Source: Limnoperna fortunei
Lineage: Eukaryota; Mollusca; Bivalvia; Mytilida; Modiolidae
Assembly: GCA_944474755.1 (NCBI GenBank)
Contig: OX104122.1
Span: 17,494,641-17,558,640, forward strand
DNA length: 64,000 nucleotides
Direction of reading: 5' to 3'
In this document: positions 1-11,890 of the stretch, piece after piece
Numbering within the stretch: position 1 is the first letter of the stretch
Layout of the letters: the number at the start of each line of letters is the position of its first letter
Position numbers and translations under genes: made by a program
Notes under the pieces: generated by a model
Told to the model about the DNA's origin: nothing
Databases searched by the model: none
The model's input: the letters and a program-made list of their open reading frames with translations, nothing else

Positions 1-419
1 TATTCAGTTTTGTACAGTTTATTGACTGTTTCTTTATTTAGTTTTGTACAGTTTATTCACTGTTTCTTTAGTGAGTTTTGTACAGTTTATTTACTGGTTC
101 TTTATTGAGTTTTGTACAGTTTATTGACTGTTTCTTTATTGATTTTAATACAGTTTCTTGACTAGTTCTTTATTGAGTTTTGTACAGTTTATTGACTGGT
201 TCTCTATTGATTGAGTTTTGTACAGTTTATTGACTGGTTCTTTATTGAGTTTTGTACAGTTTATTGACTGGTTCTTTATTGAGTTTTGTACAGTTTATTG
301 ACTGGTTCTTTATTGAGTTTTGTACAGTTTATTGATTGGTTCTTTATTCAGTTTTGTACAATTTATTGACTGGTTCTTTATTGAGTTTTGTACAGTTTAT
401 TGACTTGTTCTTTATTGAG

Positions 420-1371
420 TTTTGTACAGTTTATTGACGGGTTCTTTAATGAGTTTTGGACAGTTTATTGACTGGTTCTTTATTGAGTTTTGTACAGTTT
501 ATTGACTGGTTCTTTATTGAGTTTTGTACAGTTTATGGACTGGTTCTTTATTGAGTTTTGTATAGTTTGTTGACTGGTTCTTTATTCAGTTTTGTACAGT
601 TTACTGACTGGTTCTTTATTGAGTTTGAGTACAATATATTGACTGGTTCTTTATTGAGTTTTGTAAAGTTTATTGACTGGTTCTTTATTGAGTTTTGTGC
701 AGTTTATTGACGGTTCTTTATTGAGTTTTCTACAGTTTATTGATTGGTTCTTTATTGAGTTTTGTACAGTTTATTGACTGTTTCTTTACTGAGTTTTGTA
801 CAGTTTATTGACCGGTTCTTAATTGAGTTTTGTACAGTTTATTGACTGGTTCTTTATTTAGTTTTGTACAGTTTATTGACTGGTTCTTTATTGAGTTTTG
901 TACAGTTTATTGACGGGTTCTTTAATGAGTTTTGGACAGTTTATTGACTGGTTCTTTATTGAGTTTTGTACAGTTTATCGACTGGTTCTTTATTGAGTTT
1001 TGTACAGTTTATGGACTGGTTCTTTATTGAGTTTTGTATAGTTTGTTGACTGGTTCTTTATTCAGTTTTGTACAGTTTACTGACTGGTTCTTTATTGAGT
1101 TTGAGTACAATTTATTGACTGGTTCTTTATTGAGTTTTGTACAGTTTATTGACTGGTTCTTTATTGAGTTTTGTACAGTTTATTGACGGTTCTTTATTGA
1201 GTTTTCTACAGTTTATTGATTGGTTCTTTATTGAGTTTTGTACAGTTTATTGACTGTTTCTTTATTGAGTTTTCTACAGTTTATTGACCGGTTCTTTATT
1301 GAGTTTTGTACAGTTTATTGACTGGTTCTTTATTTAGTTTTGTACAGTTTATTGACTGGTTCTTTATTGAG
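420..1371 (+). repeat. 476-bp tandem duplication (14 monomers)
   Basis: Two adjacent copies are offset by exactly 476 bp (14 x 34). GACGGGTTCTTTAATGAG occurs at 436 and 912, and GACGGTTC (one G deleted) at 709 and 1185. TTATGGACTGG, a TATAGTTTGTTG variant, a GAGTACAA monomer and a TTGACCGG variant follow in the same order in both copies. Scattered single-base differences separate them (for example TTATTGAC versus TTATCGAC in the third monomer). The ends are approximate because flanking monomers match too. Confidence 0.85.
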
Positions 1372-1539
1372 TTTTGTACAGTTTATGGACTGGTTCTTTA
1401 TTGAGTTTTGTACAGTTTATTGACTGGCTCTTTAGTCAGTTTTGTACAGTTTATTGACTGGTTCTTTATTGAGTTTCAGTACAATTTATTGACTGGTTCT
1501 TTATTGAGTTTTGTACAGTTTATTGACGGGTGCTTTATT

Positions 1540-3789
1540 GAGTTTCTTTATTGAGTTTTGTACAGTATATTCACTGTTTCTTTATTAAGTTTTGTACAGT
1601 TTATTGACAGGTTCTTTATTGAGTTTTGTACAGTTTATTGACTGTTTCTTTATTTACTTTTGTACAGTTTATTGACTGTTTCTTTATTTAGTTTTGTACA
1701 GTTTATTCACTGTTTCTTTAGTGAGTTTTGTACAGTTTATTGACTGGTTCTTTATTGAGTTTTGTACAGTTTATTGACTGTTTCTTTATTGATTTTAATA
1801 CAGTTTCTTGACTAGTTCTTTATTGAGTTTTGTACAGTTTATTGACTGATTCTCTATTGATTGAGTTTTGTACAGTTTATTGACTGGTTCTTTATTGAGT
1901 TTTGTACAGTTTATTGACTGATTCTTTATTGAGTTTTGTACAGTTTATTGACTGGTTCTTTATTGAGTTTTGTACAGTTTATTGATTGGTTCTTTATTCA
2001 GTTTTGTACAATTTATTGACTGGTTCTTTATTGAGTTTTGTACAGTTTATTGACTGGTTCTTTATTGAGTTTTGTACAGTTTATTGACTTGTTCTTTATT
2101 GGGTTTGAGTACAATTTATTGACTGGTTCTTTATTGAGTTTTGTACAGTTTATTCACTGTTTCTTTATTGAGTTTTGTACAGTTTATTGACTTGTTCTTT
2201 TTTGAGTTTTGTACAGTTTATTGACGGGTTCTTTAATGAGTTTAGGACAGTTTATTGACTGGTTCTTTATTTAGTTTTGTACAGTTTATCGACTGGTTCT
2301 TTATTGAGTTTTGTACAGTGTATGGACTGGTTCTTTATTGAGTTTTGTATAGTGTATTGACTGTTTCTTTATTCAGTTTTGTACAGTTTACTGACTGGTT
2401 CTTTATTGAGTTTGAGTACAATTTATTGACTGGTTCTTTAGTGAGTTTTGTACAGTTTATTGACTAGTTCTTTATTGAGTTGTGTACAGTTTATTGACGG
2501 TTCTTTATTGAGTTTTCTACAGTTTATTGATTGGTTCTTTATTGAGTTTTTTTACAGTTTATTGACTGTTTCTTTATTGAGTTTTGTACAGTTTATTGAC
2601 CGGTTCTTTATTTAGTTTTGTACAGTTTATTGACTGGTTCTTTATTGAGTTTTGTACAGTTTATGGACTGGTTCTTTATTGAGTTTTGTAGAGTTTATTG
2701 ACTGGTTCTTTATTCAGTTTTGTAGAGTTTTTTGACTGGTTCTTTATTGAGTTTGAGTACAATTTATTGACTGGTTCTTTATTGAGTTTTGTACAGTTTA
2801 TTGACTGGTTCTTTATTGAGTTTTGTACAGTTTATTGACGGGTTCTTTATTGAGTTTCTTTATTGAGCTTTGTACAGTATATTCACTGTTTCTTTATTGA
2901 GTTTTGTACAGTTTATTGACAGGTTCTTTATTGAGTTTTGTACAGTTTATTGACTGTTTCTTTATTTACTTTTGTACAGTTTATTGACTGTTTCTTTATT
3001 TGGTTTTGTACAGTTTATTGGCTGTTTCTTTATTGAGTTTTGTACAGTTTATTGACTGTTTCTTGATTTAGTTTTGTACAGTTTATTGACTGTTTCTTTA
3101 TGGATTTTTATACAGTTTCTAGACTTGTTCTTTATTGAGTTTTGTACAGTTTATTGACTGGTTCTCTTTTGTTTGAGTTTTGTACAGTGTATTGACTGGT
3201 TCTTTATTGAGTTTTGTACAGTTTATTGACTGGTTCTTTATTGAGTTTTGTACAGTTTATTGACTGGTTCTTTATTGAGTTTTGTACAGTTTAATGATTG
3301 GTTCTTTATTCAGTTTTGTACAATTTATTGACTGGTTCTTTATTGAGTTTTGTCAGTTTATTGACTGGTTCTTTATTCAGTTTTGTACAGTTGATTGACT
3401 TGTTCTTTATTGGGTTTGAGTACAATTTATTGACTGGTTCTTTATTGAGTTTTGTAAAGTTTATTCACTGTTTCTTTATTGAGTTTTGTACAGTTTATTG
3501 ACTGGTTCTTTTATGAGTTTTGTACAATTTATTGACTGTTTCTTTATTGAGTTTTGTACAGTTTACAGACTGGTTCTTTATTGAGTTTGAGTACAATTTT
3601 TTGACTGGTTCTTTATTGAGTTTTGTACAGTTTATTGACTGGTCCTTTATTGAGTTTTGTACAGTTTATTGACTGGTTCTTTAGTCAGTTTTGTACAGTT
3701 TATTGACTGGTTCTTTATTGAGTTTGAGTACAATTTATTGACTGGTACTTTATTGAGTTTTGTACAGTTTATTGACGGGTGCTTTATTG
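1540..3789 (+). repeat. HOR with about 1,311-bp period, then a shortened copy
   Basis: Spacings of about 1,311 bp recur. The 13-bp short unit (GAGTTTC followed by TTTATTGAG) is at 1540 and 2852, and the GACGGGTTCTTTAATGAG marker at 912 is matched by 2223. The GATTTTAATACAG monomer at 1791 is matched by a related ATTTTTATACAG at about 3102. The following copy of the short unit is at 3789, only 937 bp later, so that repeat has lost about 374 bp (11 monomers). Each short unit is followed by ACAGTATATTCACTG. Confidence 0.75.
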
Positions 3790-4310
3790 AGTTTCTTTAT
3801 TGAGTTTTGTACAGTATATTCACTGTTTTTTTATTGAGTTTTGTACAGTTTATTGACAGGTTCTTTATTGAGTTTTGTACAGTTTATTGACTGTTTCTTT
3901 ATTTACTTTTGTACAGTTTATTGACTGTTTCTTTATTTAGTTTTGTACAGTTTATTAACTGTTTCTTTATTGAATTTTGTACAGTTTATTGACTGTTTCT
4001 TTATTTAGTTTTGTACAGTTTATTGACTTGTTCTTTATTGGGTTTGAGTACAATTTATTGACTGGTTCTTTATTGAGTTTTGTACAGTTTATTCACTGTT
4101 TCTTTATTTAGTTTAATACAGTTTCTTGACTAGTTCTTTATTGAGTTTTGTACAGTTTATTGACTGGTTCTCTATTGATTGAGTTTTGTACAGTTTATTG
4201 ACTGTTTCTTTATTTAGTTTTGTACAGTTTATTGACTGTTTCTTTATTGAGTTTTGTACAGTTTATTGACTGTTTCTTTATTTAGTTTTGTACAGTTTAT
4301 TCACTGTTTC

Positions 4311-7300
4311 TTTAGTGAGTTTTGTACAGTTTATTGACTGGTTCTTTATTGAGTTTTGTACAGTTTATTGACTGTTTCTTTATTGATTTTTATACAGTTT
4401 CTTGACTAGTTCTTTATTGAGTTTTGTACAGTTTATTGACTGGTTCTCTGTTGTTTGAGTTTTGTACAGTTTATTGACTGGTTCTTTATTGAGTTTTGTA
4501 CAGTTTATTGACTGGTTCTTTATTGAGTTTTGTACAGTTTATTGACTGGTTCTCTGTTGTTTGAGTTTTGTACAGTTTATTGACTGGTTCTTTATTGAGT
4601 TTTGTACAGTTTATTGACTGGTTCTTTATTGAGTTTTGTACAGTTTATTGATTGGTTCTTTATTCAGTTTTGTACAATTTATTGACTGGTTCTTTAATGA
4701 GTTTTGTACAGTTTATTGACTGGTTCTTTATTCAGTTTTGTACAGTATATTGACTTGTTTTTTATTGGGTTTGAGTACAATTGATTGACTGGTTCTTTAT
4801 TGAGTTTTGTACAGTTTATTGACTTGTTCTTTATTGAGTTTTGTACAGTTTATTGACGGGTTCTTTAATGAGTTTTGTACAGTTTATTGACTTGTTCTTT
4901 AATGAGTTTTGTACAGTTTATTGACTGGTTCTCTATTGATTGAGTTTTGTACAGTTTATTGACTGGTTCTTTATTGAGTTTTGTACAGTTTATTGACTGG
5001 TTCTTTATTGAGTTTTGTACAGTTTATTGACTGGTTCTTTATTGAGTTTTGTACAGTTTATTGATTGGTTATTTATTCAGTTTTGTACAATTTATTGACT
5101 GGTTCTTTAATGAGTTTTGTACAGTTTATTGACTGGTTCTTTATTCAGTTTTGTACAGTTTATTGACTTGTTCTTTATTGGGTTTGAGTACAATTGATTG
5201 ACTGGTTCTTTATTGAGTTTTGTACAGTTTATTGACTTGTTCTTTATTGAGTTTTGTACAGTTTATTGACGGGTTCTTTAATGAGTTTTGTACAGTTTAT
5301 TGACTTGTTCTTTAATGAGTTTTGGACAGTTTATTGACTGGTTCTTTATTTAGTTTTGTACAGTTTATCGACTGATTCTTTATTGAGTTTTGTACAGTTT
5401 ATGGACTGGTTCTTTATTGAGTTTTGTATAGTTTATTGACTGGTTCTTTATTCAGTTTTGTACAGTTTACTGACTGGTTCTTTATTGAGTTTGAGTACAA
5501 TTTATTGACTGGTTCTTTATTGAGTTTTGTACAGTTTATTGACGGTTCTTTATTGAGTTTTCTACAGTTTATTGATTGGTTCTTTATTGAGTTTTGTACA
5601 GTTTATTGAGTGTTTCTTTATTGAGTATTGTACAGTTTATTGACCGGTTTTTTATTGAGTTTTGTACAGTTTATTGACTTGTTCTTTATTTAGTTTTGTA
5701 CAGTTTATTGACTGGTTCTTTGTTGAGTTTTGTACAGTTTATGGACTGGTTCTTTATTGAGCTTTGTATAGTTTATTGACTGGTTCTTTATTCAGTTTTG
5801 TACAGTTTATTGACTGGTTCTTTATTGAGTTTGAGTACAATTTATTGACTGGTTCTTTATTGAGTTTTGTACAGTTTATTGACTGGTTCTTTATTGAGTT
5901 TTGAACAGTTTATTGACGGGTTCTTTATTGAGTTTCTTTATTGAGTTTTGTACAGTATATTCACTGTTTCTTTATTGAGTTTTGTACAGTTTATTGACAG
6001 GTTCTTTATTGAGTTTTGTACAGTTTATTGACTGTTTCTTTATTTACTTTTGTACAGTTTTTTGACTGTTTCTTTATTTGGTTTTGTACAGTTTATTGGC
6101 TGTTTCTTTATTGAGTTTTGTACAGTTTATTGACTGTTTCTTGATTTATTTTTGTACAGTTTATTCACTGTTTCTTTAGTGAGTTTTGTACAGTTTATTG
6201 ACTGGTTCTTTATTGAGTTTTGTACAGTTTATTGACTGTTTCTTTATTGATTTTTATACAGTTTCTTGACTAGTTCTTTATTGAGTTTTGTACAGTTTAT
6301 TGACTGGTTCTCTGTTGTTTGAGTTTTGTACAGTTTATTGACTGGTTCTTTATTGAGTTTTGTACAGTTTATTGACTGGTTCTTTATTGAGTTTTGTACA
6401 GTTTATTGACTGGTTCTCTGTTGTTTGAGTTTTGTACAGTTTATTGACTGGTTCTTTATTGAGTTTTGTACAGTTTATTGACTGGTTCTTTATTGAGTTT
6501 TGTACAGTTTATTGATTGGTTCTTTATTCAGTTTTGTACAATTTATTGACTGGTTCTTTAATGAGTTTTGTACAGTTTATTGACTGGTTCTTTATTCAGT
6601 TTTGTACAGTATATTGACTTGTTTTTTATTGGGTTTGAGTACAATTGATTGACTGGTTCTTTATTGAGTTTTGTACAGTTTATTGACTTGTTCTTTATTG
6701 AGTTTTGTACAGTTTATTGACGGGTTCTTTAATGAGTTTTGTACAGTTTATTGACTTGTTCTTTAATGAGTTTTGTACAGTTTATTGACTGGTTCTCTAT
6801 TGATTGAGTTTTGTACAGTTTATTGACTGGTTCTTTATTGAGTTTTGTACAGTTTATTGACTGGTTCTTTATTGAGTTTTGTACAGTTTATTGACTGGTT
6901 CTTTATTGAGTTTTGTACAGTTTATTGATTGGTTATTTATTCAGTTTTGTACAATTTATTGACTGGTTCTTTAATGAGTTTTGTACAGTTTATTGACTGG
7001 TTCTTTATTCAGTTTTGTACAGTTTATTGACTTGTTCTTTATTGGGTTTGAGTACAATTGATTGACTGGTTCTTTATTGAGTTTTGTACAGTTTATTGAC
7101 TTGTTCTTTATTGAGTTTTGTACAGTTTATTGACGGGTTCTTTAATGAGTTTTGTACAGTTTATTGACTTGTTCTTTAATGAGTTTTGTACAGTTTTTTG
7201 ACTGTTTCTTTATTTAGTTTTGTACAGTTTATCGACTGATTCTTTATTGAGTTTTGTACAGTTTATGGACTGGTTCTTTATTGAGTTTTGTATAGTTTAT

Positions 7301-8072
7301 TGACTGGTTCTTTATTCAGTTTTGTACAGTTTACTGACTGGTTCTTTATTGAGTTTGAGTACAATTTATTGACTGGTTCTTTATTGAGTTTTGTACAGTT
7401 TATTGACTGGTTCTTTATTGAGTTTTGTACAGTTTATTGACGGTTCTTTATTGAGTTTTCTACAGTTTATTGATTGGTTCTTTATTGAGTTTTGTACAGT
7501 TTATTGAGTGTTTCTTTATTGAGTATTGTACAGTTTATTGACCGGTTTTTTATTGAGTTTTGTACAGTTTATTGACTTGTTCTTTATTTAGTTTTGTACA
7601 GTTTATTGACTGGTTCTTTGTTGAGTTTTGTACAGTTTATGGACTGGTTCTTTATTGAGTTTTGTATAGTTTATTGACTGGTTCTTTATTCAGTTTTGTA
7701 CAGTTTATTGACTGGTTCTTTATTGAGTTTGAGTACAATTTATTGACTGGTTCTTTATTGAGTTTTGTACAGTTTATTGACTGGTTCTTTATTGAGTTTT
7801 GAACAGTTTATTGACGGGTTCTTTATTGAGTTTCTTTATTGAGTTTTGTACAGTATATTCACTGTTTCTTTATTGAGTTTTGTACAGTTTATTGACAGGT
7901 TCTTTATTGAGTTTTGTACAGTTTATTGACTGGTTCTTTATTTAGTTTTGTACAGTTTATTGACTGTTTCTTTATTTGGTTTTGTACAGTTTATTGGCTG
8001 TTTCTTTATTGAGTTTTGTACAGTTTATTGACTGTTTCTTGATTTATTTTTGTACAGTTTATTCACTGTTTC
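4311..8072 (+). repeat. 1.86/1.90-kb HOR, two full copies
   Basis: The marker TTTAGTGAG occurs at 4311, 6175 and 8073, defining units of 1,864 and 1,898 bp; the difference is one monomer. GTTCTCTGTTGTTTGAG monomers recur at the same offsets (4443, 6307, 8205), as do the 13-bp short units (5930 and 7828, 1,898 bp apart). Rare variants are shared, for example GTATATTGACTTG followed by GGGTTTGAGTACAATTG near 4745 and 6608. A third, partial copy continues past 8073 into SB1. Confidence 0.85.
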
Positions 8073-8998
8073 TTTAGTGAGTTTTGTACAGTTTATTGAC
8101 TGGTTCTTTATTGAGTTTTGTACAGTTTATTGACTGTTTCTTTATTGATTTTTATACAGTTTCTTGACTAGTTCTTTATTGAGTTTTGTACAGTTTATTG
8201 ACTGGTTCTCTGTTGTTTGAGTTTTGTACAGTTTATTGACTGGTTCTTTATTGAGTTTTGTACAGTTTATTGACTGGTTCTTTATTGAGTTTTGTACAGT
8301 TTATTGACTGGTTCTCCGTTGTTTGAGTTTTGTACAGTTTATTGACTGGTTCTTTATTGAGTTTTGTACAGTTAATTGACTGGTTCTTTATTGAGTTTTG
8401 TACAGTTTATTGACTGGTTCTTTATTGAGTTTTGTACTGTTTATTGATTGGTTTTTTATTCAGTTTTGTACAATTTATTGACTGGTTCTTTATTGAGTTT
8501 TGTCAGTTTATTGACTGGTTCTTTATTCAGTTTTGTACAGTTGATTGACTTGTTCTTTATTGGGTTTGAGTACAATTTATTGACTGGTTCTTTATTGAGT
8601 TTTGTACAGTTTATTGACGGGTTCTTTATTGAGTTTCTTTATTGAGTTTTATACAGTATATTCACTGTTTCTTTATTGAGTTTTGTACAGTTTATTGACA
8701 GGTTCTTTATTGAGTTTTGTACAGTGTATTGATTGGTTCTTTATTGAGTTTTGTACAGTTTATTGACTGGTTCTTTATTGAGTTTTGAACAGTTTATTGA
8801 CGGGTTCTTTATTGAGTTTCTTTATTGAGTTTTGTACAGTATATTCACTGTTTCTTTATTGAGTTTTGTACAGTTTATTGACAGGTTCTTTATTGAGTTT
8901 TGTACAGTTTATTGACTGTTTCTTTATTTACTTTTGTACAGTTTATTGACTGTTTTTTATTTGGTTTTGTACAGTTTATTGGCTGTTTCTTTATTGAG

Positions 8999-9061
8999 TT
9001 TTGTACAGTTTATTGACTGTTTTGTACAGTTTATTGACTGTTTTGTACAGTTTATTGACTG
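8999..9061 (+). repeat. Three 21-bp short monomers in a row
   Basis: Units beginning TTTTGTACAG and ending GACTG start at 8999, 9020 and 9041, exactly 21 bp apart. They lack the 13 bp that normally carry CTTTATTGAG. At the matching places in SB2 and SB3 (ACTGTTTTGTACAG near 20,281 and 32,511) there is one such unit fewer, so SB1 gained or the others lost a 21-bp step. Confidence 0.9.
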
Positions 9062-9903
9062 GTGCTTTATTGAGTTTTTTACAGTTTATTGACTTGTTCC
9101 TTATTCAGTTTTGTACAGTTTATTGATTGGTTCTTTATTGAGTTTTGTACAGTTTATTGATTGGTTCTTTATTAAGTTTTGTACAGTTTATTGACTGGTT
9201 CTTTATTGAGTTTTGTACAGTTTATTGACTGGTTCTTTATTCAGTTTTGTACAGTTTATTGACTGTTTCTTTATTGAGTTTTGTACAGTTTATTGACTGG
9301 TTCTTTATTGAGTTTTGTACAGTTTATTGACTGTTTCTTTATTGAATTTTGTACAGTTTATTGACTGTTTCTTTATTGAGTTTGTGCACAATTTATTGAC
9401 TGGTTCTTTATTGAGTTTTATACAGTTTATTGACTGGTTCTTTATTGAGTTTTGTACAGTTTATTGACTGTTTCTTTATTGAGTTTTGTACAGTTTATTG
9501 ACTGGTTCTTTATTGAGTTTTGTACAGTTTATTGACTGGTTCTTTATTGAGTTTTGTACAGTTTATTGACAGGTTCATTATTGAGTTTGTGCACAGTTTA
9601 CTGACTAGTTCTTTATTGAGTTTTGTACAGGTTTATTGACTGGTTCTTTATTTAGTTTTGTATAGTTGATTGACTGTTTCTTTATTTAGTTTTGTGTAGT
9701 TTATTCACTGTTTCTTTTTTTAGTTTTGAACAGTTTATTGACTGGTTCTTTATTCAGTTTTGTATAGTCTATTGACTGTTTCTTTATTTAGTTTTGTACA
9801 GTTTATTGACTGTTTCTTTATTGAGTTTTGTACAGTTTATTGACTGTTTCTTTATTGAGTGTTGTACAGTTTATTGACTGGTTCTTTGTTCAGTTTTGTA
9901 CAG

Positions 9904-11700
9904 TTTATTGTTTATTGACTGGTTCCTTATTCAGTTTTGTACAGTTTATTGACTGGTTCTTTATTAAGTTTTGTACAGTTTATTGAATGGTTCTTTATTG
10001 AGTTTTGTACATTTTATTGACTGGTTCCGTATTCAGTTTTGTACAGTTTATTGACTGTTTCTTTACTGCGTTTAGTACAGTTTATTGACTGGTTCTTTAT
10101 TGAGTCTTGTACAGTTTATTGATTGGTTAATTATTGAGTTTTGTACAGTTTATTGACTGGTTCCGTATTCAGTTTTGTACAGTTTATTGACTGTTTCTTT
10201 ACTGCGTTTTGTACAGTTTATTGACTGTTTCTTTATTTAGTTTCGTACAGTTTATTGACTGGTTCTTTATTGAGTTTTGTACAGTTTATTGACTAGGTCT
10301 TTATTGAGTTTTGTGCAGTTTATTGACTGGTTCTCTATTGATTGAGTTTTGTATAGTTTATTGACTGGTTCTTTATTTAGTTTCGTACAGTTTATTGACT
10401 GGTTCTTTATTGAGGTTTGTACAGTTTATTGACTGGTTCTTTATTGAGTTTTGTACAGATTATTGACTGTTTTGTGCAGTTTATTGACTGGTGCTTTATT
10501 GAGTTTTTTACAATTTATTGATTGGTTCTTTATTAAGTTTTGTACAGTTTATTGACTGGTTCTTTATTGAGTTTTGTACAGTTTATTGACTGGTTCTTTA
10601 TTAATTTTTGTACAGTTTATTGACTGTTTCTTTATTGAGTTTTGTACAGTTTATTGACTGGTTCTTTATTGAGTTTTGTACAGTTTATTGACTGTTTCTT
10701 TATTGAATTTTGTACAGTTTATTGACTGTTTCTTTATTGAGTTTGTGCACAATTTATTGACTGGTTCTTTATTGAGTTTTGTACAGTTTATTGACTGGTT
10801 CTTTATTGAGTTTTGTACAGTTTATTGACTGTTTCTTTATTGAGTTTTGTACAGTTTATTGACTGGTTCTTTATTGAGTTTTGTACAGTTTATTGACTGG
10901 TTCTTTATTGAGTTTTGTACAGTTTATTGACAGGTTCATTATTGAGTTTGTGCACAGTTTACTGACTAGTTCTTTATTGAGTTTTGTACAGTTTATTGAC
11001 TGGTTCTTTATTTAGTTTTGTATAGTTGATTGACTGTTTCTTTATTTAGTTTTGTGTAGTTTATTCACTGTTTCTTTTTTTAGTTTTGAACAGTTTATTG
11101 ACTGGTTCTTTATTCAGTTTTGTATAGTCTATTGACTGTTTCTTTATTTAGTTTTGTACAGTTTATTGACTGTTTCTTTATTGAGTTTTGTACAGTTTAG
11201 TGACTGTTTCTTTATTGAGTGTTGTACAGTTTATTGACTGGTTCTTTGTTCAGTTTTGTACAGTTTATTGTTTATTGACTGGTTCCTTATTCAGTTTTGT
11301 ACAGTTTATTGACTGGTTCTTTATTAAGTTTTGTACAGTTTATTGACTGGTTCTTTATTGAGTTTTGTACATTTTATTGACTGGTTCCGTATTCAGTTTT
11401 GTACAGTTTATTGACTGTTTCTTTACTGCGTTTTGTACAGTTTATTGACTGGTTCTTTATTGAGTTTTGTACAGTTTATTGATTGGTTAATTATTGAGTT
11501 TTGTACAGTTTATTGACTGGTTCTTTTATGAGTTATGTACAGATTATTGACTGTTTCTTTATTGAGTTTTGTATAGTTATTGACTGGTTCTTTATTGAGT
11601 TTTGTACAGTTTATTGATTGGTTAATTATTGAGTTTTGTACAGTTTATTGACTGGTTCTTTTATGAGTTTTGTACAGTTTATTGACTGGTTCTTTCTTCA
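9904..11700 (+). repeat. 1,360-bp local HOR
   Basis: The 41-bp monomer variant TTTATTGTTTATTGAC occurs at 9904 and 11264, which is 1,360 bp or 40 monomers apart. The monomers around each copy match: GTGCACAG, TATAGTTGATTGAC, TATAGTCTATTGAC, GAGTGTTGTACAG, TTCCGTATTCAG, TTTACTGCG and GATTGGTTAATTATTG, in the same order. The same cassette recurs in SB2, SB3 and the start of zone T. Confidence 0.8.
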
Positions 11701-11890
11701 GTTTTGTACAGTTTATTGACTGTTTCTTTTTGGAGTTTTGTACAGTTTATTGACTGTTTCTTTATTGAGTTTTGTACAGTTTATTGACTGGTTCTTTATT
11801 TAGTTTTGTACAGTTTATTGACCGTTTCTTTATTGAGTTTTGTACAGTTTATTGACTGGTTCTTTATTTAGTTTTGTACAGTTTATTGAC

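Larger units (their letters stand above)
1..7160 (+). repeat. Zone A: array with short, heterogeneous HORs
   Basis: This zone carries markers that are absent from or rare in the rest of the window: GACGGGTTCTTTAATGAG, GATTTTAATACAG (141, 1791), TTATGGACTGG, and a 13-bp truncated monomer. Several short repeat periods coexist: 476 bp near 420-1371, about 1,311 bp between 0.9 and 3.1 kb, 1,650 bp between the copies near 67-141 and 1717-1791, and 1,864/1,898 bp from 4.3 kb on. The individual copies differ more from each other than the later superblock copies do, which suggests an older or more reshuffled part of the array. No gene is present. Confidence 0.85.

Noticed and set aside
3298..3501. 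67-codon open frame (and similar ones of 60-67 codons across the window) as genes
   Set aside because: They are through-reads of the satellite in all three frames, occur wherever the one TGA per 102 bp is mutated, mostly use TTG as start, have no ribosome-binding or promoter context, and show only the repeat's own periodicity.
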